A DNA stretch of 64,000 nt from DATJSJ01 sp035504175 (lineage in GTDB: Bacteria; Pseudomonadota; Alphaproteobacteria; Acetobacterales; Acetobacteraceae), in the NCBI GenBank assembly GCA_035504175.1, contig DATJSJ010000199.1, forward strand, positions 14,022-78,021, in the 5' to 3' direction. Shown one piece after another: positions 1-8,640 of this stretch; the stretch's first letter is position 1, and each line of letters begins with the position of its first letter. Made by a program: the position numbers and the translations under genes. The notes below the pieces were generated by a model. The model worked only from the letters and a program-made list of their open reading frames with translations, did not search any database and was not told the DNA's origin.

Positions 1-336
1 GATGCGGCGCGGGTGCGGCAGGCGGCGGCGCGCGGCCTGGTCAACGCGGTGCTGCTGAAGCCGAACCAGCGCGGCACGCTGAGCGAGACGCGCGCGGCGT
101 GGCAGGCAGCACGGGACTGCGGCATGACGGGAATCGTGTCGGCGCGATCGGGCGAGACCGAGGACGTGACCATCGTGCACCTCGCGGTCGGCTGGGGGGT
201 CGGGCAGCTCAAGGTGGGATCGTTCGCGCGCGGCGAGCGGATGGCGAAGTGGAACGAGGGGTTGCGGATCGAGGAGGCGCTGGGAGCGCGGGCGCGAATG
301 TCGAAGCTGCGCAATGGGGAGCAAATTCGCCAGTAG
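1..336 (+). CDS. Enolase-like protein, C-terminal part only
   Basis: The 111 residues visible are the end of an enolase-family TIM barrel; the start lies before the window. Enolase interconverts 2-phosphoglycerate and phosphoenolpyruvate. Family landmarks are clear: the VLLKPNQ strand with the catalytic Lys, the ARSGETED segment, GQLKVG with the second active-site Lys, and the RIEEALG terminal helix. In true enolases the segment reads SHRSGETED, and its His (His373 of yeast enolase) contacts substrate. Here it is Ala, so this is probably a divergent paralogue rather than the housekeeping enzyme. The next gene is convergent, so no operon partner is visible downstream. Membership of the superfamily is firm; the reaction is not. 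Confidence 0.85.
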   Translation, partial: DAARVRQAAARGLVNAVLLKPNQRGTLSETRAAWQAARDCGMTGIVSARSGETEDVTIVHLAVGWGVGQLKVGSFARGERMAKWNEGLRIEEALGARARMSKLRNGEQIRQ

Positions 337-489
337 GGCCGCCGCTTCCGCGACGGCGCGCACGGGCGGATCGCGCCGGAACGGGGACCAGCAGCTTCGG
401 CGGCGAGCGACGACCGGAGCGCCCCGCGCGCTCGTCGCGTCGCGCGGTCGTCCAATGGCGCGCTCATGCGACCGGAAGTGGATCCCCGC

Positions 490-1575
490 TCAGCCTGCGA
501 GAAGATGGATCGATTCCGGTTCGATCTCGACGACAGCGTGGCCGCCCGGCACCAGGCCGAGATCGCGCGCCGCACGCCGGGTCAGACAGGCGATCAGCGG
601 GAACCCGCCATCGAGGACAACCCGGCACAGCGCGCCGAGGCCGATCACGCGTTCCACCCGCATCGTCAGGCGGTTGCCGGTGGAGAGGTCCGAAGCCGGT
701 TCGCCGGGTGACCGCAGGGCAACATCCTCGCCTCGGATGCAGAGGAAAACATCCGCCGTGCCCGCGGCCAGGCTCGGGGCATCCGCCTGCAGGAGCCTGT
801 CGCCGATCGCAATCTGCCACCGCCCGCCGGCGCGGCTCACCACGCGACCCGGCAGGCGGTTCTCCACGCCGGTAAAGTCGGCGACGAAGCTGTTGGCCGG
901 GGCGCGAAACACCTCGGCCACCGGGCCCGCCTGCACGATCCGCCCGCGGTCCATGATGGCGACCTGATCGGCGAGCACGGTCGCATCCGCCTGGTCGTGC
1001 GTGACGAAAATGGCGGGAACCGCGGCCTCGCGCAGAAAGGCGCGCAGCTCCTCGCGCAGCGTGTCCCGCGTGCGGGCGTCGAGCGCCGAGAAAGGCTCGT
1101 CGAACAGAAAGATCTCGGGCTGCCTGGCCAGGGCGCGGGCCAGCGCGGTGCGCTGCTTCTCGCCGGGGCTGAGGTCCCGCGGCAGCCGGGCCGCGAGGTG
1201 ATCGATGCCGAAGCGGGTCAGCAGACGCGCGACATCGGCGCCGTCGGGGCGCCGTGCGCGCCCGCATGCGACAAACCCGAACGCGACGTTGGCCGCCACC
1301 GTCAGATGCGGGAAGAGCCCGTAATTCTGCACCATCAGGCCGACACGTCGCCGCTCCGGCGCCAGCGACGTCACGTCGCGTCCGCCGATGACGATGCGTC
1401 CGGCGCGCGGGCGATGGAAACCGGCGATGGTTTCCAGCGTGACGGATTTGCCGGCGCCGTTCGGACCCAGGAGTGTCAGGACCTCGCCAGGTGCCAGCGC
1501 CAGGGAGACGTTGCGCAGCGAAAAAGCACCCAATCCAAGCGACACGTCCTCGACCGCGAGGACCGGTCGATTCAT
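490..1575 (-). CDS. ABC transporter ATP-binding protein, molybdate/tungstate/sulfate type
   Basis: ATPase of a three-gene oxyanion importer. The 361-residue protein has Walker A (GPNGAGKS, about residues 38-45), a Q-loop (MVQNYGLFPHL), an ABC signature variant (LSPGEKQRTALARAL) and Walker B with the following Asp (IFLFDEPFSALD). The last ~120 residues form a TOBE-type regulatory domain, as in ModC/WtpC/CysA proteins. Its start overlaps the stop of the permease gene by 4 bp (ATGA), showing translational coupling. The partner binding protein resembles WtpA, so tungstate or molybdate is the likeliest substrate; sulfate cannot be excluded from sequence alone. Confidence 0.9.
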   Translation of the reverse strand: MNRPVLAVEDVSLGLGAFSLRNVSLALAPGEVLTLLGPNGAGKSVTLETIAGFHRPRAGRIVIGGRDVTSLAPERRRVGLMVQNYGLFPHLTVAANVAFGFVACGRARRPDGADVARLLTRFGIDHLAARLPRDLSPGEKQRTALARALARQPEIFLFDEPFSALDARTRDTLREELRAFLREAAVPAIFVTHDQADATVLADQVAIMDRGRIVQAGPVAEVFRAPANSFVADFTGVENRLPGRVVSRAGGRWQIAIGDRLLQADAPSLAAGTADVFLCIRGEDVALRSPGEPASDLSTGNRLTMRVERVIGLGALCRVVLDGGFPLIACLTRRAARDLGLVPGGHAVVEIEPESIHLLAG

Positions 1576-2444
1576 CTCCCGTATCCGGATGCCCTGCCCT
1601 GTCCCTGCGCCAGCCAGCGGAACAGGATCAGCAGTATCAGCGACAGCGCCAGCAGCAGCGTCGCCATCGCCGCCGCCTCGTTCAGCCCGAAGCGCAGGAA
1701 CAGCTCATAGATCTTCACCGGCGCCGTCATCGGATAGTAGACCAGAATCACCACGGCGCCGAATTCGCTGATCGCCCGCGCGCAGGTCAGGATCAGGCCG
1801 GTGGCGATGCTCCGCCAGGCCAGGGGCAGCGTCACGTGCCACAGCACGCGCCACGCCCCCATGCCGAGCGTGCGCGCCACCTTCTCCAGTCGCGGATCGA
1901 CCGACTCGAACCCGATGCGCGCCGCGCTGACCGTGTAGGGCACGGAGACGAACAGCATGGCGATGACGATGCCGGCGACGGTGCCCCAGAATCGCAGCCC
2001 GAGCCACGCCTCGGCCGGCGCACCGAAGATGCCCCGTCGCCCGAAGGCGAAGAGCAGTGCGATGCCGGCAACGGTATGCGGCACGGCGAGCGGAATATCG
2101 ACGATGGCCGCCACGATCCCGCGGCCGGGGAAGGTCGCATGCGCCAGCGCATAAGCCAGCGGCACACCGATCAGCGCCGCAACCGAGGTCGCGAGCAGCG
2201 CCGAGGCGAAACTCAGCAGGATCGCGTTCCGCACCTCCGGGAGCGCCGCGACATGCACCAGGCTGGCGCCGGACTGGCTGATCGCCAGCCCGAGCAGCGG
2301 CACGACGATGAATGCGAGCAGCACACTGCCGAGGAACCAGGATACCAGCATCACGCCGCTCGGGCGTGCCATGGCAGCCGGCCAGCGCGGACGCGAGGGG
2401 CCGGAGGCGACGGACGCGTCGGCAAGCAGATCGGCGGATCGCAT
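1572..2444 (-). CDS. ABC transporter permease, molybdate/tungstate type (WtpB/ModB-like)
   Basis: Inner-membrane permease of about 290 residues with five to six hydrophobic segments. A coupling-helix region (FESVDPRLEKVARTLG) is followed by a C-terminal SEFGAVVILVYYP segment typical of ModB/WtpB permeases. I chose the ATG at 2444 because it follows a strong AGGAG ribosome site at 5-nt spacing; an ATG seven codons upstream has no such site. It lies 45 nt after the binding-protein gene and overlaps the ATPase gene, giving the order binding protein, permease, ATPase. Confidence 0.9.
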   Translation of the reverse strand: MRSADLLADASVASGPSRPRWPAAMARPSGVMLVSWFLGSVLLAFIVVPLLGLAISQSGASLVHVAALPEVRNAILLSFASALLATSVAALIGVPLAYALAHATFPGRGIVAAIVDIPLAVPHTVAGIALLFAFGRRGIFGAPAEAWLGLRFWGTVAGIVIAMLFVSVPYTVSAARIGFESVDPRLEKVARTLGMGAWRVLWHVTLPLAWRSIATGLILTCARAISEFGAVVILVYYPMTAPVKIYELFLRFGLNEAAAMATLLLALSLILLILFRWLAQGQGRASGYGR

Positions 2445-2489
2445 AGCGCTCCTTTCCGGCGCCATGACGAGCGCCGCGACCGAGGCGGC

Positions 2490-3455
2490 TTACCATGCCG
2501 GCCAGGGCTTCACCGCATCCCGGATGTCAGGCGGCATTTTCGCCTGGTTGACGCCGATCGCCGGAGCGATGCTGCGAAAACCGTTCTGCGCCATGATCCG
2601 CTGCCCGGCCGGGCTGAGCAGCAGGGCGACGTATTGCGCCGCCAGTGCAGGCTGCGGCGCGTTGGTCGGAATCGTCACGGCGTAGACGATCGGCTTGCCC
2701 GCCAGATCGCCATTCTTCGTGTGCGCGATTCCGGCCGCGTACAGCTTTGCGTCGCCGGGATCGCTGAGATCGACTGCGGCCGGCAGCTGGATATAGTCGA
2801 GTCCGTGCTGGATCGCGTCGGAGCGGTAGATCGCCAGATAGTCGATCTGGCCGAGCTGCAGCGCCGAGATCAGCGAGGTTTCCGTGTCGCGCATATTGCC
2901 TGGCGGAGCGTTGGCGAGAATTGCGGTCGCCAGGTCGGGGTCCGAGTAGGCTTTCGCCGCCAGGCTCAGCATCTGCAGCGTCTGATAGCCCGACGGATCG
3001 GTATCCGGGTTCGAGCGACCGATCGCGACCCCTGGCTTCGCCAGCAGCCGGTACCAGTTCTGCGGCGTGACCTCGCTCGCGTATTTGCTCTTGTCGGTGT
3101 AGGCGAAGGTGATCGCGTTGCCGGCAAACCCGGCATACCAGTCGGCATAGGCCGGCCGGCCGGCGTCGGCGAACAGGTATTTCGGGATCACGTGGTAATC
3201 CGCGACGCCCAGTATGTCGGCCCGGTGATGCAGATCCGTGATTCGTCGCGCCATCATGACGCTGCCGCCGAACTCCGGTTGCACCGTGACGTCGGGGTGC
3301 TGCCGTTCGAACAGCGCGTCAAGCTGGCGGAACGGCACCGCCAGCGTTCCGGCGCCGTACACGCTCAGAACGGCTGATCCGGCCGCATGTGCCGCCGGCA
3401 TGCAGGCGAGCAGCAGCAGACCAAGGAGCCCAGGCAGAACGCGAGAACGCCGCAT
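2490..3455 (-). CDS. Periplasmic oxyanion-binding protein, WtpA-like
   Basis: Solute receptor of the importer. The 321-residue protein opens with a signal peptide (hydrophobic GLLGLLLLACM, cleavage probably after AHA). The mature start, VLSVYGAGTLAVPF, matches the conserved opening strand of WtpA/ModA-type tungstate/molybdate receptors, where the backbone and Ser/Thr after the Gly cradle the oxyanion. The start at 3455 is preceded by GGGGGAG; in-frame sequence further upstream lacks receptor character and is excluded. It is first in the operon with the permease and ATPase. Whether it prefers tungstate or molybdate cannot be told from sequence. Confidence 0.88.
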   Translation of the reverse strand: MRRSRVLPGLLGLLLLACMPAAHAAGSAVLSVYGAGTLAVPFRQLDALFERQHPDVTVQPEFGGSVMMARRITDLHHRADILGVADYHVIPKYLFADAGRPAYADWYAGFAGNAITFAYTDKSKYASEVTPQNWYRLLAKPGVAIGRSNPDTDPSGYQTLQMLSLAAKAYSDPDLATAILANAPPGNMRDTETSLISALQLGQIDYLAIYRSDAIQHGLDYIQLPAAVDLSDPGDAKLYAAGIAHTKNGDLAGKPIVYAVTIPTNAPQPALAAQYVALLLSPAGQRIMAQNGFRSIAPAIGVNQAKMPPDIRDAVKPWPAW

Positions 3456-3644
3456 AGATGTCTCCCCCTTTCGCGTCCGAGAAGCGCGTGCTCGACCCGG
3501 ACCGTCCGCCATCCATGGCCGCCCCGCCGCCGCTTCGGCAAGCGCCCCGCCGCGCGAGAAACCCTGAACCCCCGCTGGCGCGCACGTCCGGACGCGACGG
3601 AGCGCCGGCGCCCTGCCCGGGCGCCCGACGGCGGGCGCTCGCGC

Positions 3645-4064
3645 TTATTCCCCCATCACGTGCAGCACCACGCTTCGCCGGTGCGGCGCGCTGCGATGCT
3701 CGAACAGATAGATCCCCTGCCACGTGCCAAGCGCCGGCTGCCCCTCGATCACCGGCAGAGCAAGCTGCGTCGTCGTCAATGCGGCACGGATATGCGCCGG
3801 CATGTCGTCCGGCCCCTCCGCGTCATGCCGGTAGCGGGGATCACCGTCGGGCGCGAGCCGCACGAAGAACGCCTCCAGATCGGCGCGCACGTCGGGATCG
3901 GCGTTCTCCTGCACCAGCAGCGAAGCGGAGGTGTGCCGGCAGAACAGCGTCAGCAGGCCGGTCTCGATGCGCTGCCCGGCAAGCCAGGTGCAGACCGGGG
4001 CCGTGATCTCGGCCAGCCCCCGCCCGCGAGTCGCGATGGTCAGGACGTGTGTCGCCTGGCGCAC
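3645..4064 (-). CDS. yjbQ: YjbQ-family protein (secondary thiamine-phosphate synthase type)
   Basis: A 139-residue single-domain protein of the widespread YjbQ/UPF0047 family. Some members have weak thiamine-phosphate synthase activity; the main role is unsettled. Signature segments are present: HTSASLLVQENADPDV (about residues 44-59), EGPDDMPAHI (about 83-92) with the metal-site His, and GTWQGIYLFEHR near the end. The start is a GTG, with AAGGA directly abutting it rather than spaced. An in-frame stop (the htpG stop) lies only four codons upstream, so the start cannot be moved far. It follows htpG by 12 nt and is probably co-transcribed with it. Confidence 0.93.
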   Translation of the reverse strand: MRQATHVLTIATRGRGLAEITAPVCTWLAGQRIETGLLTLFCRHTSASLLVQENADPDVRADLEAFFVRLAPDGDPRYRHDAEGPDDMPAHIRAALTTTQLALPVIEGQPALGTWQGIYLFEHRSAPHRRSVVLHVMGE

Positions 4065-4076
4065 TCCTTGGCGTGC

Positions 4077-5945
4077 TCAGGCAAGCCCTGCGGCCAGCGC
4101 CGCCGCAACGCGCCGCGCGAACGCGGCCGGGTCTTTCGGCGTCTCGCCTTCCTGCACGTGCGCGAGATCAAGCAGCGTGCGGGCCGGCTCGGCGAGATCG
4201 GACTCGGTCTCCGCCCGCACCGCCAGCGCCCGGATCAGCGCGTGGCGCGGATTGATCTCCAGCACCGGCGGCGCCGCCGGCAGGGCGCGGCCGGACCGGC
4301 GCAGCAGCCGCTGCATCGACAAATCGGGGCCGCTCTCCCGCGCCGCGAGCACCACCGCGCTGTCCACCAGGCGGTCGGTCGCGCGCACGTCGGACACCTC
4401 GCCGCCAAGCGCCTCCTTGAGTTTCAGCACCAGGCGCGTGACATCGGCCGCCTCGCCGGCCGGCTGCTCCGGCGCGAATTTGGAGAGGTCCTCGCTCGCC
4501 TGGGTGATGCTGCGCAGCTTGCGGCCCTCGTATTCGTCGAGCCGCTCCGGCCAGAACGTGTCGACCGGATCGGCGAGCAGCAGCACCTCCAGCCCGCGCG
4601 CGCGATAGCCTTCGAGCTGCGGCGAGGCGGCGAGTGCCGCGGCATCATCGCCTGCAAGGTAGTAGATCGCGTCCTGCGCCGGCTTCAGGCGCGCGACGTA
4701 GTCGGCAAGCCCGGTCCAACCCTCGACGGCGGAGGAGCGGAAACGCAGCAGGGCGGACAACTCCTTGCGGTGCTCGCTGTCCTCCCAGATGCCTTCCTTC
4801 AGCACCGGGCCGAAATTCTCCCAGAACCCGGCATATTCCTTCTCGTCCTTGGCGCGGGTCTTGAGCTCGGAGAGCACGCGGTTGGTGACGGCGCGGCGGA
4901 TGCGCGCCAGCACCGGCGTCGCCTGCAGCATCTCGCGCGAGACGTTGAGCGGTAAATCCTCGGTGTCGACGACGCCCTGCACGAAGCGCAGCCAGGCCGG
5001 CAGCAGCTCGGCGTCGTCGGTGATGAACATCCGCCGCACATGCAGGCGCACGTGCGACTTGCGGTCGCCCTCGAGCAGGTCGAAGGGGCGCGAGCCGGGA
5101 ATGAACAGCAGCGCGAAGAACTCGAGCGAGCCCTCGGCCCGCCAGTGCAGCGTCGCCCAGGGCGTGTCGAACAGATGCCCGAGATGGCGATAGAATTCGT
5201 TGTATGACTGCTCGGTGACCTCGGCCTTCGGCTTGCGCCAGACCGCGGTGCCCTCATTCGCGGCGACGTCCTTGCCGTCGCGGGCGATGGTGATCGGGAT
5301 GGTGACGTGATCGGCCCATTTGCGGACGATCGCCTCCAGCCGGACCGGATCGAGATACTCGTCGGCGTCGGGCTTCAGATGCAGGACGATCTCGGTGCCC
5401 GGTTCCTCGCGCTCGGCAGGCGCGAGCGTGAACTCGCCACTCCCCTGCGACTCCCAGCGCCAGGCCTCATCGCTGCCGGCGCGGCGGGAGGTGACCTCGA
5501 CGCGGTCGGCGACCATGAAGGCGGAATAGAAGCCGACGCCGAACTGGCCGATCAGACCCGGTATGTCGCGGCTCTCGCCCTCGGCAGCGGCGGCCGCGAG
5601 GCTCTGGCCGAAGGCGCGCGTGCCGGAGCGGGCGATGGTGCCGAGATTGTCCGCGAGCTCCGACTTGCTCATGCCGATCCCGGCATCGGCGATGGTGAGC
5701 GTGCGCCCGGGCTTGTCCGGCAGGATCCGGATCTTGGGGTCGGACGGGGCGTTGATCGCCTGGTTGGTCAGGGCTTCGAAGCGCCGGCGATCGGTCGCGT
5801 CGGCGGCATTGGCGACCAGCTCGCGCAGGAAGATCTCGCGGTCCGAATAGAGGGAATGGACGACGAGATCGAGCAGCCTGCCGACCTCGGCGCTGAATTC
5901 GTGCCGTTCCGCCCCGGCTGCCGTCGATTCCGCCGTGCCGCTCAT
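4077..5945 (-). CDS. htpG: Molecular chaperone HtpG (Hsp90)
   Basis: Cytosolic ATP-dependent chaperone of 622 residues, the usual bacterial length. The N-terminal GHKL ATPase domain shows [12 protein letters not shown] (usual NASDA), [10 protein letters not shown] and [15 protein letters not shown]. The middle domain includes [18 protein letters not shown], and the C-terminal dimerisation domain follows. The ATG at 5945 is chosen because a GGGAG ribosome site precedes it and the protein then begins just ahead of the conserved [20 protein letters not shown] region. yjbQ follows 12 nt downstream. Confidence 0.97.
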   Translation of the reverse strand: MSGTAESTAAGAERHEFSAEVGRLLDLVVHSLYSDREIFLRELVANAADATDRRRFEALTNQAINAPSDPKIRILPDKPGRTLTIADAGIGMSKSELADNLGTIARSGTRAFGQSLAAAAAEGESRDIPGLIGQFGVGFYSAFMVADRVEVTSRRAGSDEAWRWESQGSGEFTLAPAEREEPGTEIVLHLKPDADEYLDPVRLEAIVRKWADHVTIPITIARDGKDVAANEGTAVWRKPKAEVTEQSYNEFYRHLGHLFDTPWATLHWRAEGSLEFFALLFIPGSRPFDLLEGDRKSHVRLHVRRMFITDDAELLPAWLRFVQGVVDTEDLPLNVSREMLQATPVLARIRRAVTNRVLSELKTRAKDEKEYAGFWENFGPVLKEGIWEDSEHRKELSALLRFRSSAVEGWTGLADYVARLKPAQDAIYYLAGDDAAALAASPQLEGYRARGLEVLLLADPVDTFWPERLDEYEGRKLRSITQASEDLSKFAPEQPAGEAADVTRLVLKLKEALGGEVSDVRATDRLVDSAVVLAARESGPDLSMQRLLRRSGRALPAAPPVLEINPRHALIRALAVRAETESDLAEPARTLLDLAHVQEGETPKDPAAFARRVAAALAAGLA

Positions 5946-6028
5946 CCGGTGTGTCTCCCGCGTTCTCGGACCGGCCGCGATATGCGCCGGCATCGGCCGG
6001 TGTTCAACGGGCCGAGGCCGGCCGCCGG

Positions 6029-6967
6029 TCAGCCACCCTGGCAGCCGCTTGCGTTGACATACAGGGCGTAGACCGAGTGGCTGGCCGCCATGAACAGCCG
6101 GTTCCGCTTGCGCCCGCCGAAGCAGAGATTGGCGCAGCGTTCCGGGAGCGCGATGCGGCCGATCGGCGCGCCGCCCGGGTTGAACACCATGACGCCGTCC
6201 AGCTCCGGCCGGCCCATGCCCCAGCCGGCCCAGAGATTGCCGTCGGTGTCGACGCGGAAGCCGTCCGGCGTGCCGTCCCCGGCCTCGATGAAGACGCGGC
6301 CGCCGGCCAGCCGGTCGCCCTCGCCGCTCACGTCGTAGGCACGGATGCGTCGCGGCTGCGCGCGGGATTCAACGATGTAGAGGATCCGCTCGTCGGGCGA
6401 GAAGGCGAGCCCGTTCGGCCCGGCGAGGTCGTCGGCGACCACCCGGACGGCGGCGGTCGCCGGGTCGATGCGGTAGACGGCGGCCGGGGTTTCGGCCTCG
6501 GCCCTGTCACCCTCGTAATCGCCGGCGATGCCGAAGGGCGGGTCGGTGAACCATATCGAGCCGTCGGATTTCACCACCACGTCATTGGGTGAGTTGAGCC
6601 GCTTGCCGTCGATGCGGTCGGCCAGCGTGGTGATCGTGCCGTCGTATTCAGTGCGACTGACCCGCCTGCCGCCATGTTCGCAGGTGACGAGTCGTCCCTG
6701 CCGGTCGCGCGTGTTGCCGTTGCTGTAGCCGGACGGCCGGCGGAAGGTGCTGACGGTGCCGGTCTCCTCGTCCCAGCGCAGCATGCGGTTGCCCGGGATG
6801 TCGCTCCACAGCAGGAAGCGTCCGTCGCCGAACCAGACCGGTCCCTCGCACCAGCGGCACCCGGTGGCGAGCCGTTCCACGCTCGCATTGAACAGCCGGT
6901 ATTGTGCGAAGCTCGGGTGCAGGATTTCGATTGCCGGATCCGGGTAGCGCGCACCGCTCTCGTCCAT
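6029..6967 (-). CDS. SMP-30/gluconolactonase-family lactone hydrolase
   Basis: A 312-residue six-bladed beta-propeller of the SMP-30/gluconolactonase/LRE family, which hydrolyses sugar lactones using a divalent metal. Visible landmarks: [18 protein letters not shown] with the metal-ligand Glu, [21 protein letters not shown] with the Asn and substrate loop, and [14 protein letters not shown] with the third ligand Asp. No signal peptide, so probably cytoplasmic. The ATG at 6967 has GGGGGAG at good spacing. It lies downstream of the GH3-like gene on the same strand, but a hairpin separates them. The physiological lactone is unknown. Confidence 0.92.
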   Translation of the reverse strand: MDESGARYPDPAIEILHPSFAQYRLFNASVERLATGCRWCEGPVWFGDGRFLLWSDIPGNRMLRWDEETGTVSTFRRPSGYSNGNTRDRQGRLVTCEHGGRRVSRTEYDGTITTLADRIDGKRLNSPNDVVVKSDGSIWFTDPPFGIAGDYEGDRAEAETPAAVYRIDPATAAVRVVADDLAGPNGLAFSPDERILYIVESRAQPRRIRAYDVSGEGDRLAGGRVFIEAGDGTPDGFRVDTDGNLWAGWGMGRPELDGVMVFNPGGAPIGRIALPERCANLCFGGRKRNRLFMAASHSVYALYVNASGCQGG

Positions 6968-7005
6968 GGGCACTTTCTCCCCCAACTGCGTGGCCTGAAG
7001 TGAAA

Positions 7006-7037
7006 GGGGTGCAGGGGACGACTGTCCCCTGCCCTTA
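7006..7037 (-). repeat. Hairpin repeat module at the end of the GH3-like gene
   Basis: A perfect 9-bp inverted repeat (GCAGGGGAC at 7011-7019, its complement at 7024-7032, 4-nt loop) lies directly after the stop of the minus-strand gene at 7035. It could act as a transcription terminator. Its flanks (GGGGTGCAGGGG and CCCCTGCCCTTAT) match the last hairpin module of the composite repeat at 62188-62321, so it seems to be a solitary copy of that module. Confidence 0.7.
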
Positions 7038-8594
7038 TTCTTCCTTGCCTGCCTTAACCACCGATTCCCCGGCAAACCCCCGAAGATCCGCGAACAGCAT
7101 CGCGTCATTGATGATTCGCGGCACCTTGTTCTGTCCGCCGAGTCGTCCGCGTCGCCGCATCCATTCTGCGAACGTCCCGGACGCGGCGAAATGCACGCGT
7201 GGCGGCAGCATGGCGACGTCGCCGGCGCGGTGGGCGGTGTAGTCCTCGTTCTGACGTTTCAGCGCCGCGTCCAGCGTGGCGGCGAAGGCTGCCGGATCGG
7301 CCGTACCGCCGGCGAGTTCGACGATGAAGAGGTGGCCGCCGCGCGGCTCCCCCGGGTGCGGGTAGATGACGCCGACCGCGTAGTCGGCGACCCCGGTTGC
7401 GCTCGCGGCGGCCGCTTCGGCGATGGCATCGTCGATTTCGCGGCCGATCAGGTGTTCGCCGAAGGCGGAGAGCATGTAGGCGGTGCGGCCGGTGATCAGC
7501 AGGCGCGGCGGGTCCAGCGTGAGAAGAGTGACCGTGTCACCCAGCCGGTAGGCCCAGAGCCCGGCATTGCTGGAGACGATCAGCGCATAGTTCACCCCGG
7601 TCTCGGCATTGGCGATCCAGTGCCGCGGTGCTTCGGGATCATCGGCGCGATCGGCGGGGACGAATTCGTAGAACAGGCCATTGTCCAGCAGCAGCCGCAT
7701 GCCCTGGTCCGGGCCGCGGTCGGCGACGGCGATGAAGCCCTCGCTCGCGGCATAGACTTCGCGGGTCTCGGCATGGCCGCCGGCGAGCCATTGGGCGAAC
7801 AGGTCGCGATAGGGGGCGAAGGCGACGCCGCCGTGCACGAGCAGCTCGAGATCGGGGAAGAAGGCGGCAAGGCGGCGCGGGCGGTCGGGATGCGCGGCGG
7901 CGAGCCGGTCGAAGAAGGGGAGCATCCAGCTCGGCGTGCCGGAGAGGCTGCGCACGTCCTCGCGCAGCGAGGCCGGCACCAGCGCCGCGATCTTGCGGTC
8001 CCATTGCGGGATCAGGGCCAGGTCCGGCGGCGGAAAGGTGCGGGGACGGGCCCAGCGCGGCACCTCGACCGCTGCGATACCGGAAAGATCGCCGCCATGG
8101 ACGCCGGGCGCAAGCCGTTCCAGCGCGGTGCTGCCGCCGAGCAGGAAGCTGGTGCCCGCCAGCACCCGGCTGTCCGGCCGGTTGGCGAGGTGAAAATACA
8201 GCGTGAGCAGCGCGGCGCGACGGTTGGCGCGCAGCATGGCGCGGCTGACCGGGATGCGCTTGGTGGTGTCGCCGGTGGTGCCGGAACTGTAGGCGAAATA
8301 GGGAATGCGTCCCGGCCAGGTCACGTCGCGCAGCACGGGATAGGCGGGCTGCCACCATTCCCGCCAGAACGCCTCGTAACCGCGGACAGGAATACAGGCC
8401 TGGAAGGCCGCGACGCTGTCGATCGCGGCGAAGCCGTGCGCACGGCCGAAGCGGGTGCGGCTCGCGCGGCGCAGCAGCGCGCGCAGTTGCAGCGCCTGCG
8501 CCCCGGCCGGGTCCATGCAATCGAGCGCGGCCAGGCGCCGCGCCGCCAGCCGCCGCAGCGTAGGGGTCAGGTCGAGCACGCCGTCCGGCGGCAA
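7035..8594 (-). CDS. GH3-family acyl-amido synthetase-like protein
   Basis: A 519-residue protein of the GH3 family, acyl-adenylate enzymes that in plants join amino acids to jasmonate or auxin; bacterial members are mostly uncharacterised. It has the ATP-binding YSSGTTGDTTK (residues 102-112), an acid-binding YAASEGFIAV segment, YRLGDTV, and the C-terminal GGQNKVPRI motif. The proposed start is TTG at 8594; a GTG five codons later is possible. No strong ribosome site is visible, suggesting low or coupled translation. It begins 46 nt after the penicillin-acylase gene, so the two probably form one transcript with opposite amide chemistries (making and breaking). Family assignment is firm; substrate unknown. 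Confidence 0.9.
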   Translation of the reverse strand: MPPDGVLDLTPTLRRLAARRLAALDCMDPAGAQALQLRALLRRASRTRFGRAHGFAAIDSVAAFQACIPVRGYEAFWREWWQPAYPVLRDVTWPGRIPYFAYSSGTTGDTTKRIPVSRAMLRANRRAALLTLYFHLANRPDSRVLAGTSFLLGGSTALERLAPGVHGGDLSGIAAVEVPRWARPRTFPPPDLALIPQWDRKIAALVPASLREDVRSLSGTPSWMLPFFDRLAAAHPDRPRRLAAFFPDLELLVHGGVAFAPYRDLFAQWLAGGHAETREVYAASEGFIAVADRGPDQGMRLLLDNGLFYEFVPADRADDPEAPRHWIANAETGVNYALIVSSNAGLWAYRLGDTVTLLTLDPPRLLITGRTAYMLSAFGEHLIGREIDDAIAEAAAASATGVADYAVGVIYPHPGEPRGGHLFIVELAGGTADPAAFAATLDAALKRQNEDYTAHRAGDVAMLPPRVHFAASGTFAEWMRRRGRLGGQNKVPRIINDAMLFADLRGFAGESVVKAGKEE

Positions 8595-8640
8595 CGCGCC
8601 ATTCCGCCCGGCGCGGCGGCCCGCCCGCGGAAAACCCAGC

